Shown: positions 1 through 10,414 of the stretch, piece by piece
Layout: each line of letters begins with the position of its first letter
Position numbering within the stretch: position 1 is the first letter of the stretch
Source of the DNA: Plantago major
Taxonomy: Eukaryota > Streptophyta > Magnoliopsida > Lamiales > Plantaginaceae
Length of the DNA stretch: 64,000 nt
Assembly (NCBI GenBank): GCA_026545765.1
Contig: CM048844.1
Span: 61,552,545 to 61,616,544, forward strand
Direction: 5' to 3'
The notes under the pieces: generated by a model
Databases searched by the model: none
Told to the model about the DNA's origin: nothing
Seen by the model: the letters and a program-made list of their open reading frames with translations, nothing else
Position numbers and translations under genes: made by a program

Positions 1-1840
1 GAAACTACTCAGAGAGGACAAGTGGTTGCTGAGAAAGTTCACAATGTTGCGTTAGTGACACAAGGTACTTCTGAAAAGAAGGATACCAAAGAAATGACTG
101 AGGACGGTGTTCTTTCTGTGAAGCAAATGAGAAAATATGTTAGTCAGGAGATTGAGAGAAGAAAAGACAAAGAGAAACTGATAAAGCATCTAGGCTCAAA
201 CTATCACCAGTACCAAAATATGTAGCTGTCAAGCTCGCTGAACAAGCCGGCTCAGCAAGCATCTAGTACTGAGGAAGCAGAAATCAGAAACGATATCTGT
301 TTCTATTGTCAGAAACCTGGTCATTTTAAAAGGGATTGCCCTGCTTTCAATAAGCTAAAGACAGGTGACAAGAAAGATAGAAGAAATTTCAAGAGAGGTC
401 AGAGAGCTATGCTCACTGAAGAAAGCAAAAAAAAAGTTTCAAATCCAGCTGGATGCTCTTGATATTGAGTCAGAATCTGAGGAAGAAGACTCAGATGACT
501 CCAAACTACCTTCATCAGAGTTATGTGGCATCACTCATGAATTGGTTGACTTTGGTCAAAAGAAAAGGGAATTGTGTGGGGTTGTTGAGGAGACCTATCC
601 AGATTGCTCCAACATTGAGCCTTGCGTAATGGCTGACAAGGTAACTAACATTTCTCAATTCATAAACTATGAGAGTGATGAGGAAGGAATCAGAGATCTA
701 GAACATCTCAGAAGAGAACTTGATCTCTACGAAAGAAAATTTCTAATGGTCCGAGTTAGAGCCGAAATTCTTGAAGAAGAAAAGAATTCTCTTGAAAAGG
801 AAAATTCACAAATACTCAAGATATCTGAGAAAAAGGATGCCGAAAATGCATTTCTCAAAGCACAGATATCTAAGACGGAAAAGTCACACAGAAAGGCAAT
901 GGATATACTCCAAAAGGAATATAAAGATCTTATTTCTGAAAATGACGAACTCAAAAAGAAAGAACTATCTTTTCAATCCTATGCCAAAGCTAGTGACACT
1001 CTTACTGAAGTACACTCTTATTTAAGAGATCCTTCAGAAAAGGGAGGACTTGGGCTGGACACACAAACAAATAGTTCTACCACTCTGAATAAGAGTGATG
1101 AAAGAATAACATTTGTTAGTGCTCAACAAGATGGTTCACAAACAACCTATATCATTGGTCAAAAAGCTAAGGATGTTAACAAAGGCAAGGAAGTTACGAC
1201 CAAACCTTTGGGGGAAAAACAAGTTACCAAGAAAACTGTGGAAAAGGTTTTTGAAATGAAACCAGGCACTAAAAAGTGCAATCACCCACAGTACTATGTC
1301 TCTAGGAAAGGAAAATTTGCAGGAGCTGGCAATTTTCCCAATGTACCATTTTTCGGAAGAAATAATGATCCAGAGACTAGTGAAGCTGCTGAGAGAGGAT
1401 CTCAGAAAGAAAAAGGTGCTCGAAATGGCATTGGCAACAAAGCCATCGGAAAGACACTTGCTCAGCAATATAAACAAGAGCACGATCGATGGATGAATGC
1501 CAGGATTGCGCATAGCAATCATCAGAAGTGGAAGAAAGAACAGGCTACGACCACTCTGAATGCCAGGGCTAGAAGGAATCTGAGAAGGAAATCCGAGCTC
1601 GCTGAAAATTCGACTCAGCAACCTGACAGGTATCTTAAAGCACCAAAGGGAGCACCAAGGAACACTCCAAGAAGGAAAATAGTTTTAAATGATAATGACA
1701 CTAGTCATTTACCTAAAATTCCTCCTTATGTTCCAATAAGACAAAAGAATGCCCCAAAGAAGTTCATTCAGAAATAGATTCCTACAGGGAGATTCTTTAG
1801 TCCAGAAGGTTCCGTTGTTGGAATGAGAGCCTAACTCCAT
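1..1840 (+). pseudogene. Element A gag (3' part) with zinc knuckle and coiled coil
   Basis: The left edge of the window falls inside gag. A CCHC zinc knuckle (CFYCQKPGHFKRDC) is encoded near 301-342. It is followed by an acidic stretch and a long Glu/Lys/Leu-rich segment around 700-1000 that reads as coiled coil, then a basic C-terminal part (1300-1770) rich in Arg and Lys. Sireviruses are known for a long Gag with a C-terminal extension. The same parts occur in the same order in element B (11416-12950). Fossil; not intact. Confidence 0.85.
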
Positions 1841-1849
1841 GTTTCTTGT

Positions 1850-4800
1850 CTTGTGCAGAACACTCTGAGGAAGAACCCGAAGTGGCATTTTGATAGTGGA
1901 TGTGGGAAGCACATGACAGGATACAAAGCAAATCTGATTAACTACAGAAAATGCGATAAAGGACCAATTATTAGATTTGCTGGAGGAGATGAAAATCCAA
2001 CCATAGGTTTTGGCAATCTGACATTTGGAGCTCTTACAATCTCTGAAGTACTATATGTAAAGGGATTGAAATATAATCTCCTAAGCATGAGTCAATTGGT
2101 AGACAAAGGGTACATTGTAAAGATCAAGTCAAAACTATGCAAATTGGTTGATAATGAGTCAAAGCAGACAATCTTGGTTGCTAGGCGGAAAGGAAGTCTC
2201 TATGTTGCTGACTGGGCATCTGCCACAACTGAAGAATGTCTCATGGTGAGTCAATCAGGCCACACTGACGAAAACTGGCATAAAAGAATGAGTCACTTGA
2301 ACTTCAAAACTCTGAACAAACTAGCCAAGAAAGAGTTGGTGGTTGGATTACCCAAAATGGCATATAGAAAAGATGTTGTATGCTCAGCTTGCCAAATGGG
2401 GAAACAATCCAAAACATCTTTCAAGTCTAAAACTAGACAATCCAGTGAAAGGCTACTGCAAATGTTACATATGGATCTTTTTGAATCCTTTGTAACTAGC
2501 TATGCAGGAAAGAAGTATGGTCTGGTTGTTGTTGATGATTACTCAAGATTCACTTGGGTTGTATTTCTCAAACAAAAATCTGATGCAAGGGTTGAAATAC
2601 CCAACTTGCTGAATAAGCTTGAAGTCATGAAAAATGACAAGGTATCTGTAATCAGAACAGACCATGGTACTGAGTTTGTGAACCAGTACATAAAAGAGTT
2701 TTGTACCTGCAAAGGTATACAACATCAACTATCTTCAGTAAGGACACCACAACAAAATGGTGTTGCTGAAAGGAAGAATAGGACCCTAAAAGAAGCAACA
2801 AGAACAATGCTTGCTAACACTGAAATAAGTAAAATATATTGGGCTGAAGCTGTTAACACAGCCTGCTACACTCAAAATAGATGTTTGATCAACAAACACC
2901 ATGACAAAACTCCTTATGAACTTTTGATTGGTAGACCCCTTAGTATCAAACATCTAAGGGTGTTTGGTTGCAAATGTTTTGTTCTTAACAATGGAGAGGA
3001 ATACTTGAGAACATTTCAGCAAAAAGCAGATGAAGGAGTATTTCTTGGTAATTCTCTGAATAGCAAAGCCTAAAGAATCTACAACAAAAGAATGCAAAAG
3101 ATTGAAGAATCTGTTCATGTAGTTTTCTATGAAGGAAACAAGAAAGTACCCTTGAATGAAGAACTCTCAGATAGGTTCAAAGAACTAATGATTAAAGATT
3201 CTTAAGAAGAATCCTCAAAAGGAAACACTTCTGTCATTCACTTAGAGGATGACTCTGACGATGAATAGCAACCATTGCTTAGTAACAACCAGATGACTCT
3301 AAGACATGATGAAGAATTTCCTATGAGAATTCCAGAATTGGAACAGGTTACTGAGAATCTTCATCATGAAGAGGTTTCTGAGAATGAGATTGCTGAAAAT
3401 CCAATCTCAGATATCTCTAACACTGAAAAAGTGTCAGATATCTATGGCATTTCTCATATGACAGATATCTCAGATACTGAACAAGTATCTTGTCAGGATC
3501 ATAATGATTCACTTTCAGATCAAAATGATATTGATCCTACTAGTTCAAAACCTATTATAAAATGGATAAGAGATCATCCTGCCAAGGATGTGATTGGTCC
3601 TTTATACCAAGGGGTTAGAATTAGGAGAGCAATTGCTGGAAATGCAGATTCTCTCTATGGATGTTTCATCTCGAACATTGAACCTAAAACTGTAGAAGAA
3701 GCATTGAAGGATCAAGACTAGATCTCTGCCATGCAAGAAGAGTTGGATCAGTTTGAGATAAACAAAGCTTGGAAACTTGTTCCATTTGTTGATGGAATAT
3801 CTGTAATTGGAACCAAGTGGGTTTTCAGAAACAAAATGAATGAGTCTGGTGAAATAACCAGAAACAAAGCAAGGTTGGTTGCCAAGGGATTCACCCAGAC
3901 TGAAGGACTATATTTTGATGCGTCATATGCTCTAGTTGCAAGATTGGATGCAATTAGATTATTTCTAGACTTTGCAGCTCATAATGACTTTAAAGTTTAT
4001 CAAATGGATGTCAACAGTGCATTCCTAAACGGTGAACTTCTTGAGGAAGTTTATGTTGAACAACCACCAGGCTTTGAAGTTTCCACAGAAAGTGGAATGG
4101 TCTATAAGCTTCAGAAAGCTCTGTATGGACTGAAATAGACTCCAAGAGCATGGTATGATACTTTAGCCAAATACTTGCTGGAAAGTGGCTTCAAGAAAGG
4201 ACATGTTGATAAAACACTCTTTACTTTGAACCATGAAGGGAAATTACTTTTAGTTCAAGTATATGTTGATGACATTATATTTGGATCTAAAGATAAGCAA
4301 CTTTGTGAAGACTTTGCTAAGCTCATGAAAAGTTAATATGAGATGAGCATGATGGGAGAATTGAACTATTTCCTAGGGTTGCAAGTCAAGCAACTTAATG
4401 ATGGAATATTCATTAGTCAAACAAAGTATGCAAAAGATATGCTCAACAAGTTTAAACTAAAGCCTTCTGAAAAGAATGCTAAGATACCTATGAGTATTGG
4501 AACCAAAATGACCTATACTGAATCTGACAAGAGTTTTGAAGAATAAAAGTATAGGAAATTGATTGGGTCTCTACTGCACCTCACTGCAAGTAGACCTGAT
4601 ATTCAATATGCAGTTGGAGTGTGTATAAAATTTCAAACAAATCCAATGCAATCACACTACAACATTGCTATGAAAATATTAAGGTATGTAAAGGGTACTG
4701 TAGAAGTTGGATTGTGGTATCCAAAACACAGTGGATTGAGTTTAGTTGGCTATTCTGATGCTGACTATGCTGGATCATTACTTGATAGAAAAAGCACTTC

Positions 4801-5233
4801 AGGAACTTGTCAATTTCTTGGTGCCAGATTAATATCATGGTTCAGCAAGAAACAAAAAACAATTGCCACATCTACCACAGAGGCTGAATATATTGCTGCT
4901 GGGTGTTGTGCTTCACATATATTGTGGATACAACAACAACTCAGAGACTATGAGATCAATGAAGAGAAAACTCCGATTTTCTGTGACAACACAAGTGCTA
5001 TTGCCATAACTCAGAATCCTAAGTTTCATGCAAGAGCAAAACACATTGATGTTAGATACCACTTCATTAGAGATCATGTTGAAAAAGGCAATATAGAGAT
5101 ACTCAAGATTGGTACTGAAGACCAACTTACAGATATCTTTACAAAGCCTTTGCAAGAAAGCAGGTTCTTAACCTTGAGACATAGTCTTGGGTTAATGGAG
5201 CTACCGAAGGAACTAAAAAGTTCTAATCTCTGA
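1850..5233 (+). pseudogene. Element A pol: protease, integrase, reverse transcriptase, RNase H
   Basis: Protease: a DSGCGKHMTG motif near 1890. GAG-pre-integrase: WHKRMSHLNF near 2275. Integrase core: HMDLFESFVTSYAGKKYG through RTDHGTEFVN and PQQNGVAERKNRTL (about 2465-2800), the usual D-D-E arrangement of copia integrases. An acidic linker (3270-3540) rich in SDIS-type repeats precedes the reverse transcriptase, which has [20 protein letters not shown] and the catalytic YVDDIIFGS near 4262. RNase H follows, with ADYAGS and the copia signature KKQKTIATSTTEAEY (about 4750-4890), ending near 5233. Broken in several places. Confidence 0.93.
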
Positions 5234-5247
5234 GACGGAAGGGAGAA

Positions 5248-5369
5248 AGATATCTGTAACGGGGATCCAGATATCTAAGGCAAAAAGGTATCTGAGACGG
5301 GAACTCATATACTAAAAAGATGGGTAAAAGTGTCTTTCAAAGATTTCTGAGACGGGTACTCAGATATCT
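5248..5369 (+). repeat. Hairpin array just after pol, element A
   Basis: Three consecutive inverted repeats follow the end of pol. Hairpin 1 has 9-bp arms AGATATCTG (5248-5256) and CAGATATCT (5268-5276). Hairpin 2 spans 5288-5312, with 8 of 9 pairs and loop ACGGGAA. Hairpin 3 spans 5341-5369, with 10 of 11 pairs and loop ACGGGTA (5352-5358). Element B has a matching array in the same place (16349-16454). This is probably an RNA structure; its function is unknown. Confidence 0.75.
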
Positions 5370-5814
5370 GTGAGATCACAAAGTGAGGGGGAACACAAAA
5401 GAGAAATGTGGTACAACTGTATTCATTCAACTACACCTTTAGTGTTTTGTATATTTCCATTTATATGTTAAGTTACATACAGTCTCTGAACTGAATTGAT
5501 AAGTCCAAAGACTGTCCCCTAGTCACAGAAAAGAGATGTGATTGAAAAAGCTATTTGCCAAATTTCATTAATTGGGCACAATTACAATTACTGATTGTGA
5601 TCATTGCTGAAGAAGCAATCGTGACCCTTGATGAAATGGGCGTTTGATCTTAACGGACGAGATTAACTCTCGGTAAAATAGTGGACTGTAAAAACACAGA
5701 TGTGGCCCACTAAGCATTTAATGCAAAACGATTTTTACCCACGCCTACCTGCATTTGCACAGATACATATGCACAAAATCAATTTTTATGTATATGTCTG
5801 CTGAAAGTACAATG

Positions 5815-5827
5815 CTATATATATAGG
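5815..5827 (+). promoter_or_regulatory. Internal TATA box for the third gene of element A
   Basis: CTATATATATAGG lies 191 bp upstream of the third gene's ATG (6006). An identical box sits 196 bp upstream of the matching ATG in element B (17016-17028). Upstream, both elements keep the phrase TGGCCCACTA-GCATTTAATG (around 5703 here) and a motif of the form GTTTGATCT-AACGG-GAGATTAA (5641-5673). The position, well away from the LTR, suggests a separate promoter for this gene. Inferred from position and conservation only. Confidence 0.6.
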
Positions 5828-7062
5828 ATTTTGGCAAAAGAAAACACTTTCGCCTAATCCAATATTCACACTTACACAGAAATAGCAAAAACCTTTCAAA
5901 GATTTAAGTAAATCTTTGTTCTTCGCTTAGTTATTCTGCAAAGAATCACTAAAATCTCACTCTAATCTCTTTCCGACTTTCACAATTTTTTCACTATTTA
6001 AAGAGATGGCTCCAAAACGTTCTTACGCTTGAAATCCAAGGTTACTACCTGCATCTAAAGAAAGCAGCACCAGTGTTCGTTATCACGAACAATCGATTGG
6101 TAGGAGACTTCTATCCTGACCATTGGACTTCAAATCACTTTGGGGTGGTGCCATGATTGAGGAATACCTAGTTGCTGCTATTAAAACCAGGCTGATATGA
6201 AGTTGATTTTTGGCATGCTTGAAAAGGCACAAATCAAGGGTTTCATGTCTGCTATTCCCAGTGGAGTTTCTTCACTGGATGAGTTGGAATTTTACAACAA
6301 TTCCAGGATTATTTCTTGTGTTTCTGAAGGCACTAAAATAGTGTCTATAAAATCAAAAGTTCAAGGAAAGGACATCTTTTTGAACTTAACAACTTTCTGT
6401 GAGTTGTTTGAACTTCAAAATCTTGGAAATGATTTTGAAATAAACACCAAGGATGATGATCTCCTTGAAGGTGTGAAGCAGCTATACAGTGATGTGTGTG
6501 ATCTTGAAAAATCAGATACTCCCATCGACTTCAAACTTGCTGACATCAGAACCAGACATATGTTGGTTCACTGGGATGTGTTGGCTTTGATGGTCTACAA
6601 GGAGGTGCCGACCAGATAAGCTAAGAACGTTGGATGATGATGTTCTTGTTGAATCAACAAAATAAAAGGCTGGAAAACCCATTCAACTGGGGAAAGTACG
6701 CCTTCATGAAGTCTGTGAAGAAGCTACAAGGCTTTGAGCCTAAGATCGTCAAGGGCCTTGCTGAGCCAAAAGCCACAGTGAGCTTTGGACTAAAGATATG
6801 CTTCTTGCTGGAGAAGCTTGGCATTGAGCTCAGAAAGTCGGTTGACATAGCCAATAGTAACCTGCTCTACAAATATGAGTATACAAATATGATGAAAAAG
6901 GTTACTGCGTCTCAGAAAGCTTCTAAGAAACGAAAGACTGACAAAGTATCTAAGGGATCAGTTGCGACCAAAATGCCCAGAACTTCACGAAAGAAGACTG
7001 CTGGCAAATCAGAAGGCATACTCGTTGTGAATGTCGACTCTCAGATATCTGCTGCCACTACT

Positions 7063-7168
7063 GATGAACTCATCAATGAAGATGAACTCATCAATGCTGC
7101 AAAAGATACAACTGCTGATGAACTCATCAATGCTACCAAGGAAAGCCTTGTTGATGAACTCATTGGTA
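7063..7168 (+). repeat. 18-bp-spaced DELIN repeats in the third gene of A
   Basis: GATGAACTCAT recurs at 7063, 7081, 7117 and 7153. The spacings are 18, 36 and 36 bp, so the repeat keeps an 18-bp register and encodes a recurring DELI(N) phrase. It is absent from the corresponding part of element B. A second periodic stretch (7381-7475) repeats a GTTGCTGA(G/A)-(A)AAGC phrase at about 36-bp intervals. Confidence 0.7.
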
Positions 7169-8009
7169 AAAATGAGAGTAGTGGCAGGTATCAAGCCCTA
7201 TCTGCAGAAACCGCAGGGATTATGGATCAATCAGTTCCTAATGCTGATGAGAGCTCTGATGACGAATTGGTCATCTCTCAAGTCCTACAGAAATCAAAAA
7301 GGGGTAAGGTTGCTGAAAAAGCAACAAGTTCAAAGGACGCTGAAAGAATAGAGGTATCTGAAGAAGAACCTACACCACAGATTGCTGAACAAGCACCCAT
7401 TTCAAATGTTGCTGAGAAAGCACCCATTACTAAGGTTGCTGGAGAAGCACTTAGTACAGCGGTTGCTGAGATAGCTCCTAAGTCCAAGGAATCTGGACAA
7501 GACACACTCAAGCTGGTAGAAGAAGCTTTGAGGAGTGGTGATATAGTGATCGAGGATTCTGACATTGCCTCCACAATATACAAATTATCACAAAAGGATC
7601 AGGATGAGCCGCACTTTAATTCACCTTCCAGACCCAATTCACATGATTCACCAGATGATAATGAAGCCATGGTGAATGAATTGCAGTTTGACATACCAGC
7701 ACTTCTGATTGTTGAAGAAAATCCTGCAAATGAGCAGGTTCCCCAACTCAATGAGAGGGATCAAACTGAGGCATCTACTCAGAATGATCAACCAGGGGAG
7801 GCAACTGAGTTGCACACTCAGGAAAGGTCTGAAGTACCTGAAACTTCAAACAAAGAAGCTGCAATGGAACAACAAAACCAAAGCATAGAAGGGTCACAAG
7901 TTCCAGAGGTTGATGAGGACCAGACTCCCAAGTCTCCACCTCACAACAAGATATCTGAGGCACCCCTGCCTCATTAGTACAAGTCTCTGAGCCTGATGTA
8001 CTCATTCAG

Positions 8010-8087
8010 GTAACTCAGAAACCTAACTACACTAGTACTCAGATATCTACACAAGTTTTGAATCTAACTCAAAACTCTTTCTTTCAG
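8010..8087 (+). other. Intron in the third gene of element A
   Basis: A donor ATTCAG|GTAACT and an acceptor with a pyrimidine tract, TTTCTTTCAG|GCTCAA, bound 78 nt. In B the donor resembles that of B's first intron (18823) and the acceptor is the same as that of B's last intron (ends 19698). Predicted from sequence; not confirmed by transcripts. Confidence 0.65.
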
Positions 8088-8880
8088 GCTCAAACAACTG
8101 TGCCAAAAGTCTCTGCATTCCCAACAGAAGACCTGCTTCCATTCTTCAAAGACCACACTCTCAAGAAACACCTCAAGTGTTTCAGAATGTGGCAAAAGCT
8201 CAGAAGCTCAGATTTGACTGAATTAACAAAGGTGACTGATCACCAATTGAGAAGAGTCAGAGCTTTTGACTTGGAGAATTATGTCCATGCTATGTTCCCA
8301 ACAGAGCTATACTCTTTTTCTACTCTGATGCATAAGGACTTTGTCAAAGAAGCTGCACACAAGCTCGTAGAAGCTTTTCAGAATGCTGATGATTAGACCA
8401 GAATGGAGATGGAATTCAAGCCTCCACTGCCTAAGTCCCTACAATGCATACCCTCTGAACAAGAGGAAGTAAATGGACAATTGGTCACACTTCCCGAAGT
8501 GATCAATCTAGTTTCTGAAGATGAGGAGGAAACAGATGAGAATAATTTTGAAGAACCTCCTTCTCATCATCATAAGGATGACGATGATGACAAAAAGGAT
8601 GATGATGATGCCCCTGCACCAGGGACAAGAGGGATTGCACAAGGTAATAATACCTCAGTTGCTGAAAAGCGCACTGAGAGGACTTCACAGAATTCCCCTC
8701 CTCTATCTCGTCAGAAGTCTATACATCCCTCTCCCCAACAAAAAGACACTAATGAACAAGTAGTTGAGCACTCTGAGAACAACACTCAGAAGATAGTGGA
8801 TGCACAAACCAGAGTTGCTCAACTCAAACAATTGTTGTAGGAAGAACAACAGCTAAATCTTCATCGGGAAGAAAATATAG

Positions 8881-10297
8881 TGTTAGGAATATATGTTAGT
8901 ATTTTGATCACACATCACATGTTCTTATCTTAGCCAGAAAGGTGATTAAGTACTCTTAGTTCACTTGAACATTGTAAAAGAAGAAATCACTGAGTATGAT
9001 TAGTCTAGTAAATCTTGTATTAGGATTATAGGTCTCTGAATGTAATTTTTATTTCCAGAAGACCACGAAGATCAATCCTAGCAATGGAGCTTTTCTGAAG
9101 ATTAGAAGACTGAAGATTGCACAAGATTTATGAAGACATCAAGGTTTAGTCTAACTCAGAAAGACTATGTCCTTAATCCTTTCTTAAGTGTATTTACTTA
9201 CTTTTGAAATATGATTCTGGACATATAACATCATGAGTATAGAGCATGCAAGCCATCAGAAAGGCTCATGTATCCGTTGAAGACTACAGGACAAGAAATA
9301 GTACAAGTGCATTAATTGCATCGGCAGAAAAAGCATTGAGCACGATCCTCTAGACATGAGACAAGGACTTCTGAGTACTCATTTCAAGATAAGTATGGAC
9401 TGAATTTGAATTGTGTCTAACGGATATCATTCCAACAACTCTCAAATTCATCTATATATATCATACACTTAGATGTTGAGAAATACACCTTAGAACGCTC
9501 TATCTTGCAAACTTACCATCAAGCAAAGTATTCTCTCAAGCACTCTACTACCCTTTCTGAAAGCTTTCTGTAGCTCGAAGAATCACTAGTAGTTCTAAGT
9601 TGTCCTGAACCTTAACAAGAGATTGTTATTCGTGAAAGAGTTGAATTATCAGATACCCTTTCTGAAGCTCATTCTCCAGAACGGACATCAATTACTTGGG
9701 TCAAAAAGAGTGATCGCCATCCACTGAACAAGTGTATTAAGTAGTCTTGTTCTATTAGGCTCTCTGAAAACATAACTGAAAAGTTATACGAGAAGCCTCT
9801 CTGACAAACCTTATAACCAACACCATCAAGGCGTGGAGTAGAGAAAGTACTTGATTTGGGAAATCAAGGAATAAGTCCAAGGTTATCTGAGTAGAGGAAG
9901 TACTTAGCTCTAGGAGCTGGGGAATAACTCAGGGGGAACAATTGGTTGGGAACCATTTGTTTAAGAATCTTAGAATAGGATTATTGTAAGGTGAACTCAA
10001 TTATCTATTCTAGTGAATTCTAGGTCCCAGAAAGACCGAAGTGGATTAGTTGGAGGATTACGCCACCTCCAGATACCACTATACTTGCTGTGTCATTTAC
10101 CTTTCTGTATTTACATTTCAGCAAAGCACACACACATACTTATTGTTTCTGCACTTACATATCTTAAAGTCTTTCGCGCTCTGAATTTAAGTATCAGAAA
10201 CCTGGTTTCTGAGAAACTGTGTTTATCGACAAAAGTTTTAAAAGACTATTCACCCCCCCCCCCTCTAGTCTTTACTTTGCCGTTATCTGGACCAACA
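8881..10297 (+). repeat. Element B 5' LTR
   Basis: It starts TGTTAGGAAT and ends GGACCAACA, so it has TG...CA ends, and it is 1417 bp long. A TATA box (CTATATATATCA, about 9452-9463) marks the likely U3 promoter. Further on are tandem hairpin units (9850-9918), a C-run (about 10253-10263) and a palindrome (10194-10212). Confidence 0.95.
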
Positions 10298-10299
10298 AG

Positions 10300-10311
10300 T
10301 GGTATCAGAGC
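10300..10311 (+). promoter_or_regulatory. Primer-binding site of element B
   Basis: TGGTATCAGAGC begins two bases after the LTR. It is the standard copia primer-binding site, complementary to the 3' end of initiator methionine tRNA. Confidence 0.95.
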
Positions 10312-10414
10312 AGGAGGTTCAAAAGCCTTCTGCACTGAACCTAGATCCCCATATAGGTTAAGGAACTTTGTCCCTTTCTGAGGACTATATAATTTGTGTG
10401 TTAAGTGTGCAGGT

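Larger units (their letters stand above)
6006..8880 (+). pseudogene. Element A third gene (so-called env-like position), first segment
   Basis: It begins with ATGGCTCCAAAACG, matching ATGGCACCCAAG in B. The N-terminal globular part (about 6200-6900) contains phrases such as LEFYNNSRI, VQGKDIFLN and NWGKYAFMKS. Its pattern resembles the plant domain annotated as 'putative plant transposon protein', although this assignment is tentative. A long low-complexity acidic region follows (6900-8000), then a GT-AG intron (8010-8087, 78 nt), then a conserved part starting AQTTVPKVSAF with HTLKKHLKCFRMWQKLR and an Asp/Glu/Lys tract near 8570-8610. I see no signal peptide or membrane segment, so an envelope role is not supported. 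Element B interrupts it at 8880; A's gene resumes at 24238. Fossil. Confidence 0.75.

Noticed and set aside
1136-1621. 161-residue minus-strand frame opposite element A gag
   Set aside because: A shadow of gag on the other strand. A similar shadow lies opposite B's gag (12246-12836), as expected from shared codon bias, and neither has its own promoter or domain.
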